Assembly: GCA_016713085.1 (NCBI GenBank)
Contig: JADJPV010000001.1
Span: forward strand, 2,511,669 to 2,575,668
DNA from: Chitinophagaceae bacterium
GTDB taxonomy: Bacteria > Bacteroidota > Bacteroidia > Chitinophagales > Chitinophagaceae
Reading direction: 5' to 3'
Length of the DNA stretch: 64,000 nt
Below the pieces are notes generated by a model, which saw only the letters and a list, made by a program, of their open reading frames with translations, was not told the DNA's origin and did not search any database. The translations under genes were made by a program, and so were the position numbers. Below, piece after piece: positions 35,650 through 43,604 of the stretch; the stretch's first letter is position 1, and each line of letters begins with the position of its first letter.

Positions 35650-36132
35650 ATGAAAATAACGTCATCAGAAGAATATGGTATCCGGATGCTCATCCGTATT
35701 GCATCTGCTAATCCTGTTGAAGGATTAAGCATTCCGCAGCTGAGTGATGCAGAAGGATTGAGTGAGCCGCATGTGGCAAAGATCTGTCGTACGTTACGGA
35801 TGGAAGGTTTCATTAACAGTACTCCCGGTTATAAGGGCGGATATGTTTTAGCGAAACCGGCAGAACAAATCATCATCAATCATGTATTGAAAGCATTGGG
35901 CGGAAACTTATTCGATAAAGAATTTTGCGAATCACACACTGCTGTTGGTCGTCTGTGTACCAACTCTGTTGATTGCAGTACACGTTCACTCTGGCGCATG
36001 GTACAAAGTACACTGGATAACCTGCTGGAGAAATTAACGCTGAAAGATCTGATCGTTAATGAAAAAGAACTGGAGTTAAAGTTAGAAGCAGTGTTGCAGA
36101 GGAATATGGATGAGTTATTTAATACTAAGTAG
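35650..36132 (+). CDS. Rrf2-family regulator, IscR-like
   Basis: Intact, 160 residues. N-terminal winged helix (EYGIRMLIRIASANP, LSEPHVAKICRTLRMEGFI, TPGYKGGYVLAKPAEQI) and three Cys in FCESHTAVGRLCTNSVDC, spaced C-x9-C-x5-C, close to the [2Fe-2S] ligands of IscR. Last gene of the suf operon, 14 bases after the bacilliredoxin. Most likely it senses cluster status and binds the two palindromes at 28781-28828. Its end overlaps the convergent Fic gene by 18 bases. Confidence 0.9.
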   Translation: MKITSSEEYGIRMLIRIASANPVEGLSIPQLSDAEGLSEPHVAKICRTLRMEGFINSTPGYKGGYVLAKPAEQIIINHVLKALGGNLFDKEFCESHTAVGRLCTNSVDCSTRSLWRMVQSTLDNLLEKLTLKDLIVNEKELELKLEAVLQRNMDELFNTK

Positions 36133-37527
36133 TTGATTCTTTATAAATTCAAGTTCGTTTTTAGCACAGACAGAGCTAATATCTTTAATTGTTTCTTCAT
36201 CTAGAGTTTCATGATATAATAGTGAAAGTTTCCAAAGTTTTTCTTTTGGATAACTTGAAATTGAAAATTTAAATCTATCAAATTCGATTGCAAAATGGGT
36301 TTGATAATGATCATCTAAATTTGACGCTTTTCTTATACGCTTGTGCCTATAAATAAAATCTAACTTAATAGGAGGTAGATACATAAACCCATTTTTTATA
36401 TCTTCTAAAATACTATATAGAGATTTAATATCTGTTGGGTTTATATCCCAATATTTGGCATTACCTGTTGTAGTCAAAGAATCACTAAATTCTATTCTTA
36501 TATTCGATTCAAGATAAAGGTCATCGAATGGATTTAATTCGGTAATTCTTGCACTAAGAAGTGGAAAAATTGTTTTTTCAATTACTGTATTGAATACTTT
36601 TTCATTTAATGTCTTTTCTATACGGTCATTTATATTTTTGAGTTCTTTTTAAGCAGCTCTATCTCTTTTTTATAATCATTCTTTTCTTGAATGTCTTCTC
36701 CTTTTTTTGCCATTAAATAGATTTCCTGCCATCTATTACTGCAAGCAATAATATAATTGATAAATGATTCAATGTCACCAGCGTCAGCCTTGTTTAAAGC
36801 GGTTAGGTAACTTTTTTTATCGTTACTCTCAATTACAACCGGGGCGTATCCGTTTCGCAGCAGGTAATAATTCATAAGCAATCTTGAAGTTCTTCCATTA
36901 CTATCATCAAAAGGATGTATTCGCACAAAACGGTAATGCACAAGTGATGCAAAGTGAATTGGATGTAGTTCTTTGCTTTTTTCTTCAGATCTAATCCATT
37001 CAATAAAATCCCCCATTAAAGCAGGTGTTTCTTCAACAGAAGCATAATAGAAAGGTTTCGCCATTTTCCAGGCGAACCGGATTAGGATGCGTTTTGTATT
37101 TGCCTGGTTCAATTAATCTTTTAGTAGATTGCCCATCACTCTGTTAAGCATCTTTATAATAAGGTCTTACAAGAATTGTTTGATTTATTTCTCTAATGAA
37201 TTTTTCTGTAAGTATATGTTCAGGGTCTAAAGCTGCTTCTTTTACCAATCGTAATGCAACATCATGCGCCTTCATTTCTTCCAGTTCTCTTAACGAATAA
37301 GCATCGCTGCCGACTTTATCAAACATAAGGAGTAGCTGCGTGTGCCCATAAGTAAGTGTATTTCCTTCTATATGGTTGGAGTTGTAATTGAACTCAAGGC
37401 GGTACTTATTCCAGAATTTCTGTTCGAAATCAGGATTAATCGGCTGTAAGTCGTCAGCTTCTTTTTTTAATACATCAATTTGTTGTATACTGGCAGAAAG
37501 GTTCATGCCTAAAATTAAGAAAGCCAT
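36115..37527 (-). CDS. Fic-family protein, broken at three or more sites
   Basis: Three minus-strand pieces belong to one protein of about 470 residues. The N-terminus has EFNYNSNHIEGNTLTYGHTQ, whose SxxxEG is the inhibitory motif of class II Fic proteins; the Fic core is RIHPFDDSNGRTSRLLMNYY. The breaks are a TAA near 37142, an extra base near 37050 (repair: NGETFYYASVEETPAL) and a missing A near 36645 (repair: LLKKELKNINDRIEKTL). The joined C-terminal part (about 160 residues) is a domain I do not recognise. Fic enzymes AMPylate proteins; the G of HPFxxGNGR is S here. Confidence 0.8.
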
Positions 37528-37545
37528 TTGAGATTTTCAGGAATT

Positions 37546-38840
37546 TTATATTTTCCACTCCACAATCTCATTCACCCATTCTTTCTTCAACGGGGCTGTT
37601 ATCTTGATATAATTGTCGCTGTAACCTTCCATCATGGCATTCTTCGAATGTCCTTCAAACAAAACTGGTCTTGTTTGCCCTTCATGCTGCTGTGTAAAGT
37701 ATTGCATCTTCATGTAAGAAAGATTGCGGAGGGTTTTGTTACGGTCGTAACGCACATTTAATGGCACAATGGGTTTGATCGTTAATGCATGTGTATTGTC
37801 ACGCTCAGAATAAGTAAATACATGCAGGTAAGAAACATCTAAGGAATGAAGAAAGTCAAATGTTTCTTTAAACAGTTCATCCGTTTCACCGGGAAAACCA
37901 ACAATCACATCCACACCAATACAGCAATGCGGCATCAGTTGTTTAATGAGTGCAACACGTTCAGCATATAATTCACGTTTGTAACGGCGGCGCATCATAC
38001 CCAGCACCGTATTGCTTCCGCTCTGCAACGGAATATGAAAATGCGGCATGAACTTTTTGCTCTTACTTACAAACTCAATTACTTCATTGGTAAGTAAGTT
38101 CGGTTCAATAGAAGAAATGCGGTAACGTTCAATGCCCTCAACTTTATCCAGTTCCTGTATTAATGAATAAAAATTTTCTTTTTCGTCATTCGGAGATTGT
38201 TTTAAATCCCCCCTTTGGGGGGTGGGGGGGCGAAAATCGCCGAGGTTTACACCGGTCAATACAATTTCTTTGCTTCCACCTGCTGCAATTTCTTTTGCAT
38301 TGCTGATCACATTAGAAATGGTATCGCTCCTGCTTTTTCCACGGGCCATGGGAATTGTACAGAAGGAACAGGTATAATCGCAACCGTCCTGTACTTTCAA
38401 AAAAGTTCTGGTACGGTCGTTAATGGAATAAGAAGCATTGAAACCGTTTACATCTTCAATTTCACAACTGCTGATCTTTGCACTGTCGCCTTTAGCAAGC
38501 TCCTGATATGTGAAGCGAGATTAAATTTTTCAGCAGCACCGAGCACTAAATCAACACCGGGAATTTCTGCAATTTCTTTTGGTTTCAACTGTGCATAGCA
38601 ACCGGTTATTACCACTAAACTTTCAGGAGCTTTCCGTTGAATACGGCGAACCAGCTGGCGGCATTCTTTATCAGCATTATCGGTAACAGAGCAGGTATTG
38701 ATCACATACACATCGGCCATGTCGTCAAACTCTTTCTTTTCAAAACCTTCACTCTCCATCTGACGACTGAGTGTGGAAGTTTCGGAGTAGTTGAGTTTAC
38801 AACCGAGTGTGTGAAATGCGACTGATTTTGCTTCTGCCAT
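37546..38840 (-). CDS. mtaB: tRNA t6A37 methylthiotransferase MtaB, frameshifted, with in-frame repeat
   Basis: About 431 residues. N-terminal UPF0004 domain (FHTLGCKLNYSET, INTCSVTDNAD, VVITGCYAQL) and radical SAM domain with CDYTCSFCTIPMARG (CxxxCxxC). One C is missing near 38503; repair gives SHIQELAKGDSAKISSCEIE. Between VLTGVNLGDF and FYSLIQELDKVEG, normally a short loop, lie about 19 extra residues (RPPTPQRGDLKQSPNDEKEN) from a C/G-rich repeat. It makes ms2t6A in tRNA with two [4Fe-4S] clusters, so it depends on the suf system nearby. Confidence 0.93.
38204..38231. repeat. C/G-rich palindromic repeat inside mtaB
   Basis: AATCCCCCCTTTGGGGGGTG then GGGGGGC. CCCCCC pairs with GGGGGG. Translated on the minus strand as RPPTPQRGD within the radical SAM domain. 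Confidence 0.8.
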
Positions 38841-38893
38841 AGTTGTTTAATTTCTTCCATCTGCACAGTTTCATGCTGTTTGTACAGAGCCTG

Positions 38894-38901
38894 CAAAGGT
38901 A
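38894..38901 (-). promoter_or_regulatory. -7 box of mtaB
   Basis: TACCTTTG on the minus strand, exact TAnnTTTG, 53 bases before the mtaB ATG. No clear -33 box. Confidence 0.5.
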
Positions 38902-38993
38902 ATGAAGAATTGAAAAAGGAGCAGGATAAACTTGCGCCGATGCAGCTTTTGATCTGTCATAAAATCATTCAGCCAGTTTTGTCTTCAGCCGCT

Positions 38994-39001
38994 TATTTTT
39001 G
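38994..39001 (+). promoter_or_regulatory. -7 box of the SNF2 gene
   Basis: TATTTTTG, exact TAnnTTTG, 19 bases before the ATG at 39021. Spacing to the nearest TTTG is short (12), so only the -7 element is supported. Confidence 0.5.
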
Positions 39002-39020
39002 CCCTCTTTTCTCTGAACCA

Positions 39021-41913
39021 ATGGATAACCGGAATACAAAAACATATATTCTCTTTCAGCCAAAACATTTACTTACAAAACGACCTGTTTTGGAAATCAG
39101 GCAATGGATTAAAACTCCAACAGGTGTTACTTCCGGTGAGCAGCCGTTAACAAGACAGCAACTGAAAATATCTTTTCCTTCGGTAAGTGATGAAGGATTT
39201 AAAGCAATTCTGGCTTTTTCAAAACCTGAATTGCAGAAAGTGGAAGCGGCTTTGCATAATCAATCAGCTTATCACAGTAACGAAGCAGAACGGAGTGCAA
39301 TGCAGAAAAAAGCAATGGTTCGATACCTGCAATCCTTACTCATGAGTTTGCGTCAGCAAAATAAAACGGTGGAATTATATCACCAGGTGAATGGTGCTTC
39401 TGCATCATCTGTACAAACAGTGAAATGTATATTGTATGCTTATCCTGTTGAACTGGCTTTTCATGTAATTATTGATGACAGCCAATACCTGCTGGATATA
39501 TATGTAGTGAGAGGAAAAGAACGGATGCACTATAACGAATTTAAGCGTGTTCATTTTTTACTGGAAGCTGATTCCTGTTATTATCAACTCTCTTCCAAAA
39601 GTTATGAAGCTGCGGAATGGCTGCAGCAACAGGATGAAACCAAATGGACAACAAATGATCCGGCTTCCTTTGAACAGGTAATCAGTAAACTGAAGGAATG
39701 GGAACTGAAAGTGGATGCATCAGTCATTTCGCAAGGAGAAGAATTGATTGCAGAACCGCAGCCACAGGTAATGCTGAGCGAACTCAATAATACATTTCTA
39801 AAACTTGAACCACGCTTTGTATATGATGGATATACAGTGGATGGCCCGTTTGAAGCAGTGACCAAACAACCCGATAGCTATCGGGTCGGCAGATAAAACA
39901 ATTTCCATTGTGCGTCATCAGCAAAAAGAAGAAGAGCTGGTGGAGTTTCTCCGTTCACTGCATGAAAAGTTCACCAATCAAACGAATGGGTTCTTTTATC
40001 TAAACTTTGCAGATGCACAAAAGAAAGGATGGTTCCTGAAAGTGTATCACCATTTACTGGAGATGGGAATTGATTTGCTGGGAATTGATTTGATGAAGCA
40101 TTTTCGTTATTCACAGTATATAGCAGAAACAGTCATCAGCAAACAGGAAGTGGAAGGCAACTGGATTTGTTTATCAATGACAGTGAAGTTTGATAAAGAA
40201 ATTATACCGCTTACCTATTTGCAGAAGAGTTTACTGAACGGACAAAAAGCCGTGATGCTGAAAGATGGAAGTCTTGGTGTATTGGGTGAAGAATGGTTAA
40301 AGCAATACGGGCTATTAATCAGGCATGGAAAGATCCGTAAAGAAGAATTACTGGTGCCGAAATGGTTGCTGATGAGTGAAGCAACGGATTCAAAACCGGA
40401 TGAAGTACGATCAGCAGTGATTAAAACAGATATCAGTGCAGCATGGTTCAGCAAATGGAAGCAATGGGAAAAACAAACAGAACCATTATATCCCTTACCT
40501 GCCGGATTAACAGTTGAGCAATTGCGTCCTTATCAGCAAAAAGGATATGAATGGTTAAGATTACTTTCTGAGATTGGAGGAAGCGGCTGTCTTGCGGATG
40601 ATATGGGATTGGGAAAAACAATTCAAACAATTTCTTTTCTTCTGCACCAGATTGAAGAAAACCCTTTTGAAAAACATTTGGTTGTAGCACCTGCAAGTTT
40701 GTTATATAACTGGCAGGAAGAGTTAAAGAAATTTGCTCCTTCAGTAAAAGCAATTGTATTTCATGGAGCAGAAAGAGATGAAGAAGAAATACAACAGCCC
40801 AATCAACAAATCGTCATTACCAGTTATGGTACATTGCGGCAGGATATTGAACGGTTACAGTTGCTGCAGTGGAATACAGTTGTCGTTGATGAAAGTCAGC
40901 ACATCAAAAATCCGGCTGCGCAGGTAACAAAAGCAGTGTGGCAATTGATTGCAAAAACACGTATTGCATTAAGCGGAACACCGGTGATGAACGGAACAGG
41001 CGATCTCTACAGCCAGATGCATTTTTTATTGCCGGGCTTATTAGGCGCAGGTGAATTTTTCAGAAGAGAATATGCTATTCCCATTGAGCAAAAAGCTGAT
41101 GAAGAAAAAGCCGCAGCTCTGCAAAAACTCATTAAACCATTTGTATTACGACGTACAAAAGAGCAGGCAGCTCCGGATTTGCCGGCCAAAACAGAATCGG
41201 TTTTGTGGTGTGAAATGGATACTGATCAGCGGGCTGCTTATGAGAGCATCAAAGAAAATGTACGAAGCAATATATTGCTTGAAATCAATGAACATGGATT
41301 GAATAAAGGAAAGATGTCGGTGCTTGCAGGTTTGATGAAACTGCGTCAGGTTTGCAACAGTTCTGAATTGCTGAAAGATGAAGACATCTTTACGTATGAA
41401 AGTATCAAAACAAAACTGCTGATTGATGAACTGAAAACAATTATTCCGCAACACAGGGCACTTGTGTTCAGCCAGTTTACTTCCATGCTTGATTTACTGG
41501 AACGGGATTTACAGAAAGAAGGAATTAAAACCATCCGTCTTGATGGACAAACAAAAGTTTCACTACGGCAGGAGCTTGTTGCAGAATTTCAACAGGAAGA
41601 AAGTGAGGTGGCTGTTTTTCTGCTGAGCTTAAAAGCAGGAAATGCCGGACTTAACCTAACTGCAGCTGATTATGTTTTTCTGTTTGATCCATGGTGGAAC
41701 ACAGCTGTTGAAAGCCAGGCCATTGACCGTACACACCGCATTGGTCAGCAATCGCATGTATTTGCCTACCGCATGATCTGTAAAAATAGTGTGGAAGAAA
41801 AGATCATGAAAATGGCGGCTGGTAAAAAGAAATTAGCCGAAGAACTGATTACAGCTGAAGAAGGATTTGTTAAAAGTCTGACGCTGGATGATATCCGTTA
41901 CCTGCTTGAATAA
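39021..41913 (+). CDS. SNF2-family DEAD/DEAH helicase, frameshifted at a palindrome
   Basis: About 963 residues. Bacterial Rad54/RapA-like: N-terminal non-catalytic half (to about residue 480), then LRPYQQKGYEWL, Walker A CLADDMGLGKTIQT, VVAPASLLYNW, Walker B VVVDESQHIKN, ALSGTPVMN, and helicase motifs ALVFSQFTSML, LKAGNAGLNLTAADYVFLFD and AIDRTHRIGQ. The frame changes at 39869-39889, where the 18-bp palindrome ACCCGATAGCTATCGGGT sits; dropping 19 bases there gives VTKQADKTISIVRHQQ. ATP-driven remodeller of DNA-bound proteins. The ATG 39021 is preferred to the open frame upstream. Confidence 0.9.
39869..39886. repeat. 18-bp perfect palindrome in the SNF2 gene
   Basis: ACCCGATAGCTATCGGGT is self-complementary over its whole length and marks the frameshift of the helicase gene. 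I recall CCCGATAGCTATCGGG as a repeated intergenic word in Bacteroidota. Confidence 0.8.
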
Positions 41914-41967
41914 AAATTTTTACAAACAGGTGGAAAAAACAATATTATTGTAAGACAAACAGAAGTT

Positions 41968-42429
41968 ATGAAGAAAGTGCTTCCATATATTTTACTAATT
42001 GTTTTGCTGCTGGCTGCGGTCATGATCCGCCGTTGTAACAGCACAAAAAATACAACCGATAATCAAAAAGAAAAAAAGAAAACGGAAGATGTACGTAATC
42101 CCACAGAACCGAAAACGGATAACGAGAAAAGTAATTTAGATGTCTTCAGAGATCCTGAATCAGATTTTTATTTTACAAAACATGCACGCTGCCGTATGAA
42201 GTGCAGACATATTACACAGGAAGAAGTGAAAGAAATTGTACGGAAAGCTGAAGTGAATTATAAGAAGAGTGAACTGGATGCAGTGCAGGGACCGAAGTAT
42301 GCATTGGAAGGATATACATCGAGAGACAATCAGCATGTGCGGATTATTGTTGCACCGAAACAAAGGCATTTAACTATTGTAACGGTGATTGATTTGGATG
42401 AAGATTGGGAATGCCCGAGTTGTAAATAG
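41968..42429 (+). CDS. DUF4258-type protein with N-terminal membrane anchor
   Basis: Intact, 153 residues. One N-terminal membrane helix (ILLIVLLLAAVMI), a charged linker to about residue 65, then the conserved domain FTKHARCRMKCRHITQEEV with HVRIIVAPKQRHLTIVTVID. DUF4258 proteins are small RelE-fold-like domains of unclear role; here the domain would face the periplasm. Cys residues near the ends (CRMKC, CPSC) could bind metal or form disulfides. Confidence 0.7.
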   Translation: MKKVLPYILLIVLLLAAVMIRRCNSTKNTTDNQKEKKKTEDVRNPTEPKTDNEKSNLDVFRDPESDFYFTKHARCRMKCRHITQEEVKEIVRKAEVNYKKSELDAVQGPKYALEGYTSRDNQHVRIIVAPKQRHLTIVTVIDLDEDWECPSCK

Positions 42430-42437
42430 AGCGGCAC

Positions 42438-42472
42438 GGCCCCCTCTAACTCCCCCGAAGAGGGAGAACTGC
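42438..42472. repeat. C/G-rich palindromic repeat, type A (before plsC)
   Basis: GCCCCCTCTAACTCCCCCGA then AGAGGGAGAACTGC, nine bases after the preceding stop. Nearly the same text as the copy after sufS. Confidence 0.82.
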
Positions 42473-42587
42473 ATCCGCACTAAGCTAACTTATTTGAACA
42501 GGTTAAAGAAGAGTAGGGGGGGGGAAAAAGGGGATTAAAAAATTTAGGGGGAGGGGGAGAGAAAAAAAATTGTTTAAAGAGGTGTGT
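42473..42587. other. Spacer with G-runs
   Basis: No gene. It contains several G-rich runs (GGGGGGGGG at about 42516, GGGGGAGGGGGAGAG at about 42547) between two C/G-rich repeats; base accuracy here is doubtful. Confidence 0.5.
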
Positions 42588-42647
42588 GCGCCTCCTCTCT
42601 TCCGGAGAGGAGGAAGGGTGGAGAGGCCGGGAACTGCTGCAACACTG
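42588..42647. repeat. C/G-rich palindromic repeat, type B, long form
   Basis: CCTCCTCTC-TTCCG-GAGAGGAGG, then AAGGGTGGAGAGGCCGG and AACTGCTGCAACACTGG. A strong nine-pair hairpin. Confidence 0.82.
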
Positions 42648-42706
42648 GCCCAGCTAACTTATAATGTTTAATTAATGGTGAGTGTTGGATATGGACGATT
42701 AAAGAA

Positions 42707-42793
42707 TTTAAGTTGATATGGAAGAACAAAAAGCTAATAAGAAAGATACAGTGCCGCCTCCTCTCCCTGGGAGAGGAGGTTGGGTGGTGAGGC
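42707..42793. repeat. Composite repeat spanning the plsC start
   Basis: Lead-in TTTAAGTTGATATGGAAGAA and CAAA, matching 34056-34080 with one base change and one gap, then palindrome CCTCCTCTC-CCTGG-GAGAGGAGG (42757-42779) and TTGGGTGGTGAGGC. The plsC ATG lies inside the lead-in. Confidence 0.8.
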
Positions 42794-43548
42794 TTCTCAA
42801 GCCATTTCAATATATCTACGCCATTTACGCCATGCTTTTATTTGTGGTGATCATGTTGTTTGTTTTTCCTTTTGTTGTTGCAGGTTCGTTCTTTGGAAAA
42901 ATAAAGGGTGGAAATATTGTGATGGGTATTGCAAGAGGCTGGGGAGATGTGTGGTTGTTCCTGCTGGGTATTTATCATGTGCGGATTGTTGAACAGGAAA
43001 TCAGGGAACATCAACCATATATCTTTGTAAGTAATCATAATTCATACATGGATATTCCGCAGATGCTGAAATCTGTGCGACGTCCGTTGCGTATTTTAGG
43101 AAAAGCAGAAACAGGGAAAGTGCCCATCTTCGGAATCATTTACAATGCAGCGGTTGTGCCGGTTGCAAGAGGCAGTGCAGAAAACCGGGCAAGAAGTGTA
43201 AAGACATTAAAAGCTGTATTAAGCAAAGAAATTTCTATCTATATCGCACCGGAAGGAACTTTCAATATGACAGATCAACCGTTGATTCATTTTTATGATG
43301 GCGCTTTTCGACTGGCTGTTGAAACACAAACACCTGTCAAACCAATGCTGTATTTAGATAGTGTAAAACGGTTACACTGGAGCAGCATCTTTGCATTTAC
43401 TCCAGGTAAATTAAGAACGGTTTATCTGGAAGAAATTTCTCCTGTCGGTTACACGGCTGATCAGCTCAAACAAAAAGTATATGAAGTGATGGAGAAGAAA
43501 CTGGTGGAGTATAAGGCGAGTTGGATTGCAAGCCCCCCAACCCCCTGA
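42718..43548 (+). CDS. plsC: 1-acyl-sn-glycerol-3-phosphate acyltransferase
   Basis: 276 residues, PlsC family: catalytic VSNHNSYMDIPQM (HX4D), substrate-binding IAPEGTFNM and an N-terminal membrane helix (IYAMLLFVVIMLFVFPF). It makes phosphatidic acid at the inner membrane. The first about 22 residues (DTVPPPLPGRGGWV) and the last few (ASPPTP) are encoded by C/G-rich repeats, and the ATG itself falls in repeat sequence. A GTG at 42786 (VRLLKPFQYIYAIYAM) would avoid the N-terminal repeat and is a real alternative start. Confidence 0.9.
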   Translation: MEEQKANKKDTVPPPLPGRGGWVVRLLKPFQYIYAIYAMLLFVVIMLFVFPFVVAGSFFGKIKGGNIVMGIARGWGDVWLFLLGIYHVRIVEQEIREHQPYIFVSNHNSYMDIPQMLKSVRRPLRILGKAETGKVPIFGIIYNAAVVPVARGSAENRARSVKTLKAVLSKEISIYIAPEGTFNMTDQPLIHFYDGAFRLAVETQTPVKPMLYLDSVKRLHWSSIFAFTPGKLRTVYLEEISPVGYTADQLKQKVYEVMEKKLVEYKASWIASPPTP

Positions 43549-43557
43549 AGGGGGAGT
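43531..43557. repeat. C/G-rich palindromic repeat, type A, at the plsC end
   Basis: AGCCCCCCAACCCCCTGAAG then GGGGAGT. CCCCCT pairs with AGGGGG; the plsC stop TGA falls in the palindrome. Confidence 0.8.
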
Positions 43558-43604
43558 AAATACACACACCAAGTGTTCACTATCTTACTTAATTTTATTG
43601 GTTC

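Noticed and set aside
36115..36477. Separate hypothetical gene of 120 residues downstream of Fic
   Set aside because: One missing A near 36645 explains the break; the frame joins Fic without a gap and no ATG start exists for the short piece.
42516..42565. G-runs before plsC as a G-quadruplex regulator
   Set aside because: Run lengths are unreliable in this error-prone sequence and the runs look like smeared repeat copies.
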